64,000 nucleotides of DNA from Shewanella sp. Arc9-LZ (GCF_010092445.1 NZ_CP048031.1:1054001-1118000); one strand, 5' to 3'; shown: positions 9,545 to 19,019, counted from the first letter of the stretch. Translations and numbers: made by a program. Notes: generated by a model not told the origin, from the letters alone.

Positions 9545-9616
9545 ACAGGTACTAAAACAGGTACTAAAACAGGTACTAAAATAGATACTAAAATAGATAC
9601 TAAAACAGATAAAAAA
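9545..9616. repeat. Six 12-bp tandem repeats
   Basis: Three copies of ACAGGTACTAAA, two of ATAGATACTAAA and one diverged copy lie between the chemoreceptor stop and the following terminator. They are outside any gene. Unit number may vary between strains. Confidence 0.9.
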
Positions 9617-9648
9617 ATGGCCTAGCAGTAATGCTAGGCCATTTTTTT
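9611..9648. terminator. Bidirectional terminator between chemoreceptor and rpiA
   Basis: A 10-bp perfect stem (TGGCCTAGCA 9618-9627, TGCTAGGCCA 9632-9641) with a GTAA loop has an A-run before and a T-run after. It serves the convergent genes on both sides. Confidence 0.9.
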
Positions 9649-9694
9649 GTGCTGTTGCTAAACATTCAAGTTAATCAAGCGAATGGTTTAGTTT

Positions 9695-10354
9695 TTATAG
9701 TGTGATGGTGTTAACGCCATCAGGGGTGCCTACGAGTAGTACATCGGCACCGCGGTTAGCAAATAAACCGTTAGTCACTACGCCGACAATGGCGTTGATT
9801 TTAGTTTCCATTACTTTAGGGTCTAAAATTTTCATATTGTAGACATCTAAAATAACGTTGCCGTTATCGGTTATTACGCCTTGACGGTAAACGGGGTCGC
9901 CACCTAATTTTACCAGCTCACGCGCCACATAAGATCGTGCCATCGGGATGACTTCAACAGGCAACGGAAACTCACCTAAAATGGGCACTTGTTTAGTATT
10001 ATCTACAATACAAATAAACCGTTTAGCTACCGCCGCGACAATCTTCTCGCGCGTTAATGCAGCTCCGCCACCTTTAATCATATCCATGCGGTCGTTAATC
10101 TCATCCGCGCCATCAACATAGACATCAATCAAATCAACACTGTTTAAATCAAATACTTCAATTCCGAGTTCGATGAGTTTTTTCGTTGATGCTTCAGAGC
10201 TTGATACCGCACCTTCAATATCATCTTTCATGGTGGCAAGTGCATCAATGAAGTGATTGACTGTAGAGCCTGTACCTACACCGACGATGGTGTCTTTTTT
10301 GACATACTGCAGCGCTGCCCAACCTGCCGCTTTCTTCATTTCATCTTGAGTCAT
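9695..10354 (-). CDS. rpiA: Ribose-5-phosphate isomerase A
   Basis: 219 residues, the usual RpiA length. It interconverts ribose 5-phosphate and ribulose 5-phosphate in the non-oxidative pentose phosphate pathway, in the cytosol. Signature segments are present: [16 protein letters not shown] (phosphate-binding loop), SSEAS, DGADEI with its catalytic-site aspartate, and [14 protein letters not shown]. The ATG at 10354 is preceded by a GGAGAA-type site. It is followed by the shared terminator at 9611-9648. The upstream mscS gene ends 64 nt earlier on the same strand, so co-transcription is possible but not compelling. Confidence 0.95.
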   Translation of the reverse strand: MTQDEMKKAAGWAALQYVKKDTIVGVGTGSTVNHFIDALATMKDDIEGAVSSSEASTKKLIELGIEVFDLNSVDLIDVYVDGADEINDRMDMIKGGGAALTREKIVAAVAKRFICIVDNTKQVPILGEFPLPVEVIPMARSYVARELVKLGGDPVYRQGVITDNGNVILDVYNMKILDPKVMETKINAIVGVVTNGLFANRGADVLLVGTPDGVNTITL

Positions 10355-10418
10355 AGCAAATTCTCCATTTTAACAATCAAAAAGTGTTATCTAACAATTG
10401 AGTCGATTATAGCGTAAA

Positions 10419-11231
10419 TTACTGAAATACCGTTTGTTGTACATCATAAAATTGGGCATTTTTAAATGCGCTTAATACCCTGATATTGATGTCACTGATA
10501 AACTTTTTCTCTAATCTTACGTCCATCACATACGCTTTGACTGTGATGGTTTGTAAAAACTGGCCAAAGTCGTGCTCGTTACCTAAGTTGACAATAATGG
10601 GCTTATTTAAAAAGGTATATGGTGAGCATTGCGTCGCTTCTCTGGCCAGCGCGATGGCTTTGTTGTGATCGGCATTCATTGGAATGGTAAAACTCACTAC
10701 CACCATTTCATCTAAAGCGCCGCTATTTGCATTGGATACTGCAGTTTTTAACGCCTCAGCATTAGGCACCATCACGGTATTATCATCAAAGGTACGCAGC
10801 CAAGTTACGCTCCATTCCAGTTTAATGACTTCACCATAATGTCCAGATAACGTTACCATATCACCAACGCGATAAGGCGGGTTGATCATAATAATAAACC
10901 CAGCAATCATGTTTTTGGCCGGTTCTTGGGTAGCTAAACCCACCACAATACTGATTGAACCTACCACTGCAAGGATTAAGTTCTCATGTGGATCGATAAT
11001 GCCAACGATCGAATAAACAATCACACTCAGCCACACAAATAAACGCACAAAAGGGTATGACCGATTCCAAATTAAGCGGTATTTAGGCAAGGCTTTATTC
11101 AGTTGATTTAAGCAAAATTGGATCAGTACCAATAACAGCCACGCCATTAGACACAGCAGTAAAATACTGATTATTCGGTCAAACGAAATGATCTCTAAAA
11201 ATGCTTGTAATGCTTTACGGGAATCTTCCAT
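10419..11231 (-). CDS. Small-conductance mechanosensitive channel (MscS family)
   Basis: 270 residues. Three hydrophobic helices (about 15-40, 58-80 and 85-110) lead into the MscS beta domain: a pore-lining stretch AVVGSISIVVGLATQEPAKNMIAG, then the family signature PPYRVGDMVTLSGHYGEV and TFDDNTVMVPNAEAL. The C-terminal part (about 175-270) is the usual mixed alpha/beta region. Such channels open on hypoosmotic shock to release solutes from the cytoplasm. It is shorter than the large YbdG/MscK types and close in size to E. coli MscS (286 aa). It is encoded 11 nt after the ATPase-like gene upstream, so the two form an operon. Confidence 0.9.
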   Translation of the reverse strand: MEDSRKALQAFLEIISFDRIISILLLCLMAWLLLVLIQFCLNQLNKALPKYRLIWNRSYPFVRLFVWLSVIVYSIVGIIDPHENLILAVVGSISIVVGLATQEPAKNMIAGFIIMINPPYRVGDMVTLSGHYGEVIKLEWSVTWLRTFDDNTVMVPNAEALKTAVSNANSGALDEMVVVSFTIPMNADHNKAIALAREATQCSPYTFLNKPIIVNLGNEHDFGQFLQTITVKAYVMDVRLEKKFISDINIRVLSAFKNAQFYDVQQTVFQ

Positions 11232-11242
11232 AGTCGCCTCGT

Positions 11243-12607
11243 TTAATTAAACAACTTATTGTGATTCACCAAATGGCTGGCGACAATTTTACTGAGTGTT
11301 GGAGTAATAAAGTAGAAATGCTCGGCAAAATCTTGTTGTGAATATTGCGCAATAATAAGTCCTTGGCGAGCTAAATATTCTAACTGCAAGCTGCTTTGTT
11401 CAATCGTAATGACAAAAATATGTGCATGCTGACTCACTCGTAAGCCACCATGAACATAAATCTCTGCTAATGAAAATAGGTCATTGTCTTGGCATTGTTG
11501 CAATACAGATGAGTTAATGCGGCAAATATCAATGCCATTATTTGAACGACTATTTGAACGACTATTTGAACTATTATCCGAACCGATATCGACTTGGTGC
11601 GCGAGAGAATACTGTAGCAACAATGATGCTAATTTGGGGTGCCCTTGGCTGATAGTGTACAGCTGTTTTAGCTGGTCTTTATAAGGATTAACAATATCCG
11701 CTTGATTATTATTGGTTTGCTCAGCTTGCTGTGCAGTGCTTTTTTTGGTGTTTTTATCGGCTGCAGTAGCGGTTTCTTTGGTCATCACGTCGTTACTGAT
11801 TAACCCTAAATCAAGCAGATGCTTTGTTTGTATTGTGGCTAATTCGGTTTCACTGAAATAATCGAGCTGAAAAACATGCTTAATAAAGTGATGAATTTGG
11901 TACTGTGCGCTTAATCGTTGCCATGCAAATATTTCACAGCTTATGATCCAACAATGATGTTTACGCGTTTCCATCACGATAGTTGCAAAGGTTACCAAGG
12001 CTCGATTATTTCCCATCACTCTCAACATCAGCTTGTGCATATCATCTATCATAATTAGCTGTGGTGGTTGCTGGTTGATGGCGGCAATCGTTTCGGTGAT
12101 GGTGTTTGGTGGCGTAATACCAAAACAATAACAAACATGGGCTATCGCGTCATTTGCGCCTAATGGCGCTTGATAAAAACTCATCAATAGCCACTTGGAC
12201 GGCAACGGTTTTACGTCAGGCATCGGTGCTTTTTTAGTGTCTTCGGCGATAATGGTTTGCAGTAAAGGCGGCAGTTGGCCTAAAAAAGATGATCCTCCAG
12301 CTCCAGCAGGCGAGACAATGGCACTGATTTCGCCGTGATGATTACGCCATTGGTTTATCACATCGGTAATTTGCTTGAGTTGTTTTTCTCGGCCAACGAA
12401 ATCATCACTGGCATAAAGTGACTGATATAGCATCACCTGAGTAATTGGACCCCGACGAGCTTGAAGCGGATATTGGTTGGCGATAGTCTTGAGCGACATC
12501 TGCCCTTTTTGCGCTTCATCAGCCTCTGTTTTTAGGGTAGCTTTCGAGGTCAATAAGCTATTGAGCCATGGGTTTAATCGACTAAAAAAACGCAAGTTAA
12601 TGTCCAT
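11243..12607 (-). CDS. AAA-type ATPase-like protein with degenerate P-loop
   Basis: 454 residues, no signal peptide. It has the start of an AAA/NTPase domain (DFVGREKQLKQI at about 69-80) and a Walker A-like loop SPAGAGGSS (about 99-107) in which the essential lysine is replaced by glycine. A Walker B-like strand LIMIDD (about 184-189) follows. The order and the 'GREKQL' entry resemble TniB/MalT-like NTPases, but ATP hydrolysis is doubtful. A low-complexity linker (SSNSRSNSRSNNG) comes from a 12-bp DNA repeat. It precedes the mscS gene by 11 nt and is presumably co-transcribed. Function not recognised. Confidence 0.6.
   Translation of the reverse strand: MDINLRFFSRLNPWLNSLLTSKATLKTEADEAQKGQMSLKTIANQYPLQARRGPITQVMLYQSLYASDDFVGREKQLKQITDVINQWRNHHGEISAIVSPAGAGGSSFLGQLPPLLQTIIAEDTKKAPMPDVKPLPSKWLLMSFYQAPLGANDAIAHVCYCFGITPPNTITETIAAINQQPPQLIMIDDMHKLMLRVMGNNRALVTFATIVMETRKHHCWIISCEIFAWQRLSAQYQIHHFIKHVFQLDYFSETELATIQTKHLLDLGLISNDVMTKETATAADKNTKKSTAQQAEQTNNNQADIVNPYKDQLKQLYTISQGHPKLASLLLQYSLAHQVDIGSDNSSNSRSNSRSNNGIDICRINSSVLQQCQDNDLFSLAEIYVHGGLRVSQHAHIFVITIEQSSLQLEYLARQGLIIAQYSQQDFAEHFYFITPTLSKIVASHLVNHNKLFN
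11539..11574. repeat. 12-bp tandem repeat inside the ATPase-like gene
   Basis: Three near-perfect copies of TATTTGAACGAC, in phase with the reading frame (12 = 4 codons). They encode repeated S-N-S-R on the minus strand, so unit gain or loss would keep the frame. Confidence 0.85.
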
Positions 12608-12953
12608 CTATACTCTCTTTTTAAACGACTTATTCAATCTTAACATGAAGACAACAAAAAGCGTTATCTGTGCAGAAGCTCATCTTCTTGTGCCCTTTAT
12701 TCAATAACAAAGACCTCACTAATCGATTGCCAACACTATGACTAAAATAGCTCGCTTGGCGAATGCAGGGTTACCGTTTAGCTGTTTATCACTTAACTTG
12801 AGCCGGATTGAGATGAGTCATTGCGAATGCTTTTGACTCAAACTGCGCCAAATACACTAAAAACTTACTAATAGTGATTATTTATCTATTGTCGGTCTAA
12901 TCCTTTATCGTATACTCAGTGGACTTATTAGGTTTATTTTTCAAGTGATGTTA
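12608..12953. other. Intergenic region between divergent ATPase/mscS operon and pbpG
   Basis: About 345 nt. The pbpG-proximal end has a plausible promoter, listed separately. The remainder shows no gene, hairpin or repeat that I can support. Confidence 0.5.
12889..12916 (+). promoter_or_regulatory. Candidate sigma-70 promoter for pbpG
   Basis: TTGTCG at 12889-12894 and TATACT at 12911-12916 are separated by 16 nt, and the gene starts about 38 nt downstream of the -10 element. Confidence 0.5.
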
Positions 12954-13862
12954 ATGAAACTTCGTTTCTTTTTTGCCTGCGCTTTATTATGTTCAACTTC
13001 GTTGAGCAGCCCAATGTCTTTTGCAGCACAAGTTGTGCAAATCAAACCTCAACAAGAGTTAGCCTCTGGTAGTGCTATGTTGGTCGACTTAGCCACCAAT
13101 GAAGTTTTATATTCAAGTAATCCAAATCAACCTGTGCCTATTGCGTCAGTTACCAAGTTAATGGCTGCCATGGTGACATTGGATGCCAAGCTTGCATTAG
13201 ATGAAAAAATCTCAGTAAAAATTACTGACTCACCTGTGATGCGCAATATTTATTCACGAGTGCGTTTAGGCAGCGTGGTGACTCGTGAAACAATGTTGTT
13301 ATTAACATTAATGTCGTCAGAAAATCGTGCTGCGACCTCACTTGCACATAATTATCCAGGTGGATTTAAGGCTTTTGTGCGTGCAATGAACGACAAAGCG
13401 ACCGCACTGGGCATGAGCCAAACCCGTTATGTTGAACCAACAGGCTTGTCACCTGACAATGTATCTAGCGCTAACGATCTCATATTATTGCTTAAAGCCA
13501 GTCAAACGTATCCGTTATTAGGCAAGCTGAGCTCGACCACTAAAAAGCACGTTAACTTTGAATCACCACGTTATGCCTTAGATTTTCAAAACACCAATAA
13601 ACTGGTATTTAAAAACAATTGGAATATTGCATTAACCAAAACGGGCTTTACCAATAAAGCGGGCCATTGTTTAGTGATGTTAACTGAAATGAACAAGCGT
13701 AAAGTGGCATTTGTGGTACTGGACTCATTTGGTAAATACACCCACATGGCAGATGCCAACCGATTAAAGAACTGGCTAGAAACCGGGCGTACAACACCGA
13801 TCCCTGCATCGGCTAAAGCCTATAAAAAACAACGCCAAGCGATTCTGAATAACAGTATTTAA
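12954..13862 (+). CDS. pbpG: D-alanyl-D-alanine endopeptidase (PBP7 type)
   Basis: 302 residues with a signal peptide ([13 protein letters not shown], cut after about residue 24). All three penicillin-binding motifs are present: the SxxK tetrad in ASVTKL (S65, K68), the SxN motif in MSSEN, and the KTG triad in LTKTGFT. Length and sequence fit the S11 family enzyme PBP7/PbpG, which cuts D-Ala-DAP crosslinks of peptidoglycan in the periplasm, rather than the longer DacA/C carboxypeptidases. In-frame starts at 12945 (GTG) and 12948 (ATG) are alternatives; none has a strong ribosome site, and I chose the one giving a standard signal peptide. It has its own promoter and terminator. Confidence 0.92.
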   Translation: MKLRFFFACALLCSTSLSSPMSFAAQVVQIKPQQELASGSAMLVDLATNEVLYSSNPNQPVPIASVTKLMAAMVTLDAKLALDEKISVKITDSPVMRNIYSRVRLGSVVTRETMLLLTLMSSENRAATSLAHNYPGGFKAFVRAMNDKATALGMSQTRYVEPTGLSPDNVSSANDLILLLKASQTYPLLGKLSSTTKKHVNFESPRYALDFQNTNKLVFKNNWNIALTKTGFTNKAGHCLVMLTEMNKRKVAFVVLDSFGKYTHMADANRLKNWLETGRTTPIPASAKAYKKQRQAILNNSI

Positions 13863-13884
13863 CTGCTGAATGACCACAATTAAC

Positions 13885-13915
13885 GCCCATTCACTTTGTT
13901 GAATGGGCTTTTTTT
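13885..13915 (+). terminator. Terminator after pbpG
   Basis: A 9-bp stem (GCCCATTCA 13885-13893, TGAATGGGC 13900-13908) with a 6-nt loop is followed by seven T residues. Confidence 0.9.
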
Positions 13916-14032
13916 ATCAATACACTTTTAATATTGGCTTATTAATATCTATAGGTACCATAAAGTACCTGCTGTTTTATCGATTGTTAAAGCCTTACAC
14001 TAATGGCAATTAAACGGTTGTAAGGTAGCAAT

Positions 14033-14677
14033 ATGTTAAACATGGATTTTAGCCAACGAGTGGTGATTAACACTGCCGATCTTGAATGGCAAAATAGCCC
14101 CGCAGCGGGCGTATTACGTAAACGCCTAGCGCGCGAAGAGGCTGAGCGTGGCCATGCGACCAGCATTGTAAACTATCAAGCTGGTGCTAAATTTAACTCA
14201 CACCCTCATCCGTTAGGCGAAGAGATTTTAGTGCTCGACGGGGTGTTTTCTGATGAAACCGGTGACTATCCTGCAGGCACGTATTTGCGTAATCCTGAAG
14301 GTTTTGTCCATGCGCCATTTAGCGTTGAAGGTTGTACGTTGTTGGTTAAGCTGCACCAGTTTCAACCTACAGACTCACAACAAGTGGCCATTAATACCAA
14401 TGAGACAGAATGGTTGCCGGGTCATGGTCAGTTGCAGGTTATGCCGCTACACCAACATGGTACTGAGTCGACTGCATTAGTGAAGTGGCCTGCGGGGACA
14501 CATTTTCAACCACACCGTCATTTTGGCGGCGAAGAAATCTATGTCATTAGCGGAGAGTTTATCGATGAACTGGGTCGCTATCCTGCAGGTACGTGGATCC
14601 GCAGTCCGCATTTAAGTCAGCATAATCCGTATGTGGAGCAAGACACGGTGATTTTGGTCAAAGTAGGCCATTTGTAA
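14033..14677 (+). CDS. ChrR-like double-cupin protein
   Basis: 214 residues formed by two successive cupin domains of about 100 residues. Each has a metal-binding pattern: NSHPHPLGEEILVLDGVFSDETG in the first and QPHRHFGGEEIYVISGEFIDELG in the second, both followed by YPAGTYLRNP or YPAGTWIRSP. This matches the cupin half of ChrR, the zinc anti-sigma factor, without its N-terminal HxxxCxxC sigma-binding part. It is therefore probably a stand-alone cupin rather than an anti-sigma factor; no sigma gene lies beside it. ATG at 14033 has an AAGG site 8 nt upstream. Ligand and reaction are unknown. Confidence 0.8.
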   Translation: MLNMDFSQRVVINTADLEWQNSPAAGVLRKRLAREEAERGHATSIVNYQAGAKFNSHPHPLGEEILVLDGVFSDETGDYPAGTYLRNPEGFVHAPFSVEGCTLLVKLHQFQPTDSQQVAINTNETEWLPGHGQLQVMPLHQHGTESTALVKWPAGTHFQPHRHFGGEEIYVISGEFIDELGRYPAGTWIRSPHLSQHNPYVEQDTVILVKVGHL

Positions 14678-14761
14678 TAATCGCTACAAACCCATAAAAC
14701 GATGGCATTTATTCGTCAGATTCACTATAAAGACTTTATAGACTATTTTAGTAAAGAGTGA

Positions 14762-15372
14762 ATGATGCAAGTGCCTGATAAGTGGGATATGGGAGCCAGA
14801 GAGTTAATACATCTGTTTATCAACCGATATGGTTTTGCGACTGTTGTGTCTATTGATTTAGAGGGCTCGCACTTACCGTTATTACTCATTGCCTCAGAGG
14901 GCGAAAATGGTACCTTGTATGGCCATTTTGCTCGTAATAATCCGCATTGGAAAAGTGTTGCGGGTACTAGAGTCCTTTGTGTTTTCAGTGGTCCACATGC
15001 CTATCTTGGTATGACTCCTATCCAGCGGTTCCGACTTGGAATTACAGCGTAGTACATGCAAAAGGCATTATTGAATTAACTGATGATGCGACCACCGCAC
15101 AAGTACTCGAATCTACCATCCAACAATATGAACCTTCATTACTACAAAGTGGTGGCTTTATTGCCGATGATTACCAACAACAACTAGCCAAGGGCATTGT
15201 TGGTTTTAAGATTGTCATCGATGAGTTACAAGGTAAGCAAAAATTAGGGCAGCACCGTAACCAAAGTGATCAACAAGGTGTGGTTCAAGGATTATCGCTG
15301 TCAAATAGAGCTGATGAAAAACAGCTATTAGCTTATATGATCAGTAATAACATAGGATTAGGCAATAAATAG
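14762..15372 (+). pseudogene. paiB-like FMN-binding regulator, broken by a deletion
   Basis: Two overlapping frames together encode one PaiB-family protein. The first (14762 to about 15004) gives the N-terminal half ending GPHAY. The second (from about 15004) resumes with SWYDSYPAVPTWNYSVVHAKG and continues to 15372. Intact PaiB proteins read HAY-I-S-P-SWY here, so the three residues I-S-P are missing and the frame has shifted by one. That fits a deletion of about 10 nt near 15004 rather than a single-base slip. PaiB proteins are FMN-binding split-barrel negative regulators. Both halves are otherwise well conserved, so the lesion looks recent, or could be an assembly error. Confidence 0.8.
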
Positions 15373-15471
15373 TGGTTCATCCGCGCAAATGCCGTTAGGA
15401 TTAGCTCTATAACAACCCCATCAATTTAGTCTGTCATAATCTATTTCAGCATCACTCTTTAAGGATAAAAA

Positions 15472-16770
15472 GTGCATAGCGATATTTCTGTAGCGCGGTT
15501 TAAGCAATTTCCACGATTAATGTGGATACTGTTATTTGGCTCGTTTATTACTCGCGGTAGTTATTACATGGTGTGGCCATTTTTGGCTGTCATTTTGTAT
15601 GAAAAATTTGCTTTAAGCGCCACAGAAGTGGGTTTAGTACTGTCGAGTGCGGCGATTATATCGGTATTTACCAGCTTTATTGGTAGTGCACTGTCAGACC
15701 GAATCGGCCGCCACAAGCTAATGTACTTTACCGGTGTGCTTTATATCATCTCGTTTTCATTACTGGCGCAAGTCGATTCCGTCAAAGGCTATGTGGTCGT
15801 CATGACACTGTGTTCTATTGCGACTGCAATATGGCGGCCACTAACGTCTGCCACCATTGGCGACATTATTGACGATCCTAAAACCCGTGAGTTGGCGATG
15901 CAATCACTGTATTTTATCGTTAACGTAGGTTGCGCCGTAGGGCCAATGTTAGGAATATGGTTGGGCTTAACCGGAAAACAATCGAGTTTTTACATTACCG
16001 CTGCGGCTTTTGCTGCTTTATTGGGGTTATTATTTTGGGGTTTTAGGCATCAAGCTCGCCAGACTCATTCATCGGCTCCAGAGCTGGTTGCAGATGGACT
16101 CATTCCAGTTATGGGCGATGCAACAGCTGCTGTTAAGCGTAAACCTGCTATGATGAATCGAAAGCAAATAATGTCGATTTTATGGCAAGATAAATTACTG
16201 CAAGGTCTTATTTTTGCAAACATTTTGTGTATGTTTATTTACGCGCAAATGGACAGTTCGCTGATCCAATATCTTACTCGTTCAAATGCCCCCGATTTAT
16301 TAACACTGATTTCGGCAATGATTTTTACCAATGCCTTAGTCATTATCTCGACCCAATTTTTATTGTTAAGATTAATGGCTGGTTACAGTTTGGTGCATCG
16401 GATTCAGTTTGGATTGATGCTGTTGGTTTGTTCACAAGTTTGGTTAGCGTATAACCCCATTGATTTTTTTTGGGGCTGGATTGGCGCTGTTGTTGTTATG
16501 AGCCTAGCAGAAACCATTTTATTCCCAACGATGAACGTGCACATTGACAGGCTAGCCCCTAAACATTTACGTGGAGCGTACTTTGGCGCAGCTTCATTTT
16601 ATGATTTGGGGTTTGCATTTGCGCCGCTGGGCGGCGGGATTATACTGGATCATCTTGGTGGATATTGGTTGTTTATCATCGGCGCATTATTGTCGTTGGT
16701 GGTGATGTATTTATACAGTAAGTTGGAAAGGTTACCACGGCCAGATTTTACTGCACTAAAGTTGGATTAA
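15472..16770 (+). CDS. Major facilitator superfamily transporter
   Basis: 432 residues with about 12 hydrophobic helices. The MFS loop 2-3 signature is clear: GSALSDRIGRHKLMYFTG (about 70-90). A cytoplasmic central loop (about 195-230) separates the two six-helix halves. The general look is that of the drug/H+ antiporter group, but the substrate cannot be told from sequence. The start is GTG at 15472, with AAGGA 6-7 nt upstream; there is no better in-frame ATG. It lies about 100 nt after the broken paiB gene, so any functional link is uncertain. Confidence 0.85.
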   Translation: MHSDISVARFKQFPRLMWILLFGSFITRGSYYMVWPFLAVILYEKFALSATEVGLVLSSAAIISVFTSFIGSALSDRIGRHKLMYFTGVLYIISFSLLAQVDSVKGYVVVMTLCSIATAIWRPLTSATIGDIIDDPKTRELAMQSLYFIVNVGCAVGPMLGIWLGLTGKQSSFYITAAAFAALLGLLFWGFRHQARQTHSSAPELVADGLIPVMGDATAAVKRKPAMMNRKQIMSILWQDKLLQGLIFANILCMFIYAQMDSSLIQYLTRSNAPDLLTLISAMIFTNALVIISTQFLLLRLMAGYSLVHRIQFGLMLLVCSQVWLAYNPIDFFWGWIGAVVVMSLAETILFPTMNVHIDRLAPKHLRGAYFGAASFYDLGFAFAPLGGGIILDHLGGYWLFIIGALLSLVVMYLYSKLERLPRPDFTALKLD

Positions 16771-16974
16771 GTGTCGATGGTCTATGCTTGCAAACTTTAT
16801 TGAATTTAACATTGTAGTAGGCAGTTACAGAGGGTCTGGGCCTCGTTTTGCTTTTGAACTTTTTAATCGTTTGCTTGAGTCTTTTTCACTATAGTAAATG
16901 TGATCATTTTGATAAGGTCTCGAACTATAGTGTCGGGAGTTTTACTGTTTATTTTTCTTTTAATTCAATTTTAT

Positions 16975-17003
16975 TTTAACTTTAACTTTAACTTTAACTT
17001 TAA
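16975..17003. repeat. 6-bp tandem repeat (TTTAAC)
   Basis: Four exact TTTAAC units plus one diverged copy lie immediately upstream of the HopJ-like gene, within its probable 5' untranslated region or promoter. Confidence 0.85.
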
Positions 17004-17023
17004 ATTAAGGCAGGGCCAATTTT

Positions 17024-17374
17024 ATGCCATCAACGGCTATTAACCCGTTTATTTCATCGCTAACATCGCAAGCAGATACTATCCGTTTTGAAGAGACTAT
17101 GGCTGTCATTGATGGCCAGTATGACTTCACGATAAGTGCATTTAAAAATGGTGATCAGCTTAATGAAGCTGGAGAAAATTCTGGTTCTTGTAAGGTGTTT
17201 GCGTTTGGGCAAATTCATCAGTTAACGGTGCAACAAACCTTGGCTATGTTTGGCCAACATTACCGAGATGTTGTGGCGACGCCGCAAGGGACGGATCATC
17301 AAAATATTCGTCAGTTTATGCAACATGGCTGGGATGGTATTTTATTTTCGCAACAGGCATTAAAGGCTAAATAA
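17024..17374 (+). CDS. HopJ-type III effector family protein
   Basis: 116 residues, the usual length for this small family. Conserved segments are FEETMAVIDGQYDFTISAFKNGDQLNEAGENSG (first 20 residues: FEETMAVIDGQYDFTISAFK), SCKVFAFGQIHQLTVQQTLAMFG and DHQNIRQFMQHGWDGI, each read as a separate family block. The family name comes from a Pseudomonas syringae candidate effector, but homologues are widespread in free-living marine bacteria that lack type III secretion, so secretion should not be assumed. No signal peptide, membrane helix or catalytic motif is visible. No T3SS genes are in the window. The function is unknown. Confidence 0.85.
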   Translation: MPSTAINPFISSLTSQADTIRFEETMAVIDGQYDFTISAFKNGDQLNEAGENSGSCKVFAFGQIHQLTVQQTLAMFGQHYRDVVATPQGTDHQNIRQFMQHGWDGILFSQQALKAK

Positions 17375-17544
17375 CCTAGGTGCTAAACAAGGCTTAATAC
17401 AACAAGGCTCAATACGCAAAACTATGATGAAAGCCTCTATAACTTACGCTCGTGTTTAGGTTAAAATAACGTCTCATGTAATTGTTTTAAGTAAACTCTT
17501 TCTAGCTGAGCAGTTTGTTTACTGTATCAGGAGGCATTCATCAT

Positions 17545-18093
17545 ATGATCAAACTTAACCGCAGTATCGTTTCCTCTCGTCAATCCGGTTTCACCCTTAT
17601 AGAGCTTGTCGTTGTCATTATTATTCTTGGCGTATTGGCTGTTGTCGCAGCGCCTAAGTTTATTAATTTAAAAACAGATGCACATATTGCAGCAATCAAA
17701 GGTGCCACAGGCTCAATTAAAACAGCAGTGATGTTATTTAAAACAAAAACATTAACCTCTGGCAATGCGCTTACAGATACGGTTGAATTCTCGGGTGTTA
17801 AAGGCAGTCATTACCAACCTTGGGCCGCAGCGGCCAATACTAGTGGTAGCGGTTTTAATGCCGGTTATACAACGTCGTCAGAAATCTTTAAAGCGGCTGG
17901 GTTAGAAATGAATGATTGGTCATATCGCATTTTTACATCTAATAGCAGCTATGCTGTTGTTGCAGCCCCCAAAAGTGCACTTGCCCTTGCAGAGCCGACT
18001 GCAGCCGAAGTTATTGCAACCAGTTGTTACTTTCAGTATCACTGGCAGAGTACTGGAGAGCCTGTCATCACAACGGTAATCGTTGGGTGTTAA
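17545..18093 (+). CDS. Type IV pilin-like protein (MSHA pilin type)
   Basis: 182 residues from ATG 17545, which has a GGAGG site about 10 nt upstream; a longer frame from 17515 lacks one. The prepilin leader ends SRQSG, and PilD-type peptidase would cut before [18 protein letters not shown], the N-methylated hydrophobic helix. The rest is a variable globular domain with two Cys residues near the C-terminus (SCYFQ and VGC), which could form the D-region disulfide. It resembles MSHA major pilins, but no msh biogenesis genes adjoin it, so it may be an orphan pilin using machinery encoded elsewhere. Confidence 0.82.
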   Translation: MIKLNRSIVSSRQSGFTLIELVVVIIILGVLAVVAAPKFINLKTDAHIAAIKGATGSIKTAVMLFKTKTLTSGNALTDTVEFSGVKGSHYQPWAAAANTSGSGFNAGYTTSSEIFKAAGLEMNDWSYRIFTSNSSYAVVAAPKSALALAEPTAAEVIATSCYFQYHWQSTGEPVITTVIVGC

Positions 18094-18473
18094 CGGTATT
18101 ATTAAAATCTAAAGGGGCAAACGCACTCTTGTTTATCAATTTTTTGTATATTCGCTGCTTTTCTGTGTCCCTTTATCATCGATAAAAAAGTCTTAACGAG
18201 TAACGTCATAAGGATTAAAACATCAAATATTGCTGGGGTTATGCGGAACGAATAAGGTGTTGTTTTCACAATTGGTATTGAAACAAAAGTAACGATTCTA
18301 CGCGAACATTAATTAACAATAATATAGATTAGTGTCGACATTAGAGCGCAATACAACTACCTTTGCACCCATATCAACCGTAATATTAATAGTATTGGTT
18401 TTTTTAACGGTCAGGCATATTGCTGGTTAACTATTATGACAAGCGCCTATTTAATCGCAAAGGAATCCATTTT
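18094..18473. other. Intergenic region with no recognised gene
   Basis: About 380 nt between two plus-strand genes. It is AT-rich, with no terminator hairpin, ORF or repeat that I can support. The AAGGA site at its end belongs to the next gene. Confidence 0.5.
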
Positions 18474-18962
18474 ATGAATCGACATATACTACCTCTCATC
18501 ATTATCAGCACCTTAATGGTGTGTGCTTCCGGTTACAGCGTTGCTAAAGACAACGACTCGCATGGTAATAGCGGTAAACATAAATCTGAAAAACATGAAA
18601 AAAAGCATGACAAGAAGCATGATCACGAACAGGAAGAAACTTATCAGACCTATTTTAGTAACGATCGCCAAGTCATCGTTAATAATTACTATTATACCAA
18701 CCGTGATGCTAAGCATTGTCCACCAGGATTAGCCAAAAAACACAATCGTTGCCAACCACCGGGCAGTGCTAAGCAATGGCGAAAAGGCTACTCGTTACCT
18801 GCTGATGTTGTTTACTACGATGTACCATCAGCGCTTACTGTTCAGCTAGGTCGTACGCCAGAAGGACAAAAGATTGTCCGTGTTGGTACTGATTTGCTGT
18901 TGATTAGCATTGGTACGGGTATGGTGATTGATGCAATACAAGACCTTAACGATGTGTTGTAA
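18474..18962 (+). CDS. RcnB/CigR-like periplasmic protein
   Basis: 162 residues from ATG 18474, preceded by AAAGGA; this start gives a clean signal peptide (about 1-22, ending YSVA). A very charged segment rich in His, Lys and Asp/Glu (HGNSGKHKSEKHEKKHDKK) follows and might bind metal. The C-terminal half (LPPGLAKK-type segment CPPGLAKKHNRCQPPG, then GYSLPADVVYYDVP and VGTDLLLISIGTGMVIDAI) matches the RcnB/CigR group. RcnB takes part in Ni/Co homeostasis in E. coli and CigR is an anti-virulence protein in Salmonella; neither role is shown here. Confidence 0.65.
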   Translation: MNRHILPLIIISTLMVCASGYSVAKDNDSHGNSGKHKSEKHEKKHDKKHDHEQEETYQTYFSNDRQVIVNNYYYTNRDAKHCPPGLAKKHNRCQPPGSAKQWRKGYSLPADVVYYDVPSALTVQLGRTPEGQKIVRVGTDLLLISIGTGMVIDAIQDLNDVL

Positions 18963-19019
18963 CCTCGTTGGGTAAACCTTGTTATGGCGTTAGTTTTGCC
19001 ATTAATTGTTAGTGAAACG

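Noticed and set aside
9545..9616. Regular 12-bp repeats as a CRISPR array
   Set aside because: The units are contiguous with no spacers and no cas genes are near, so this is a simple tandem repeat.
14977..15060. Programmed ribosomal frameshift in the paiB gene
   Set aside because: Three conserved residues are absent at the junction and no slippery heptamer or downstream pseudoknot is seen, so a deletion explains it better.
17024..17374. Type III secretion effector
   Set aside because: The family name is misleading: members occur widely in bacteria without T3SS, and no T3SS genes or chaperone are here.
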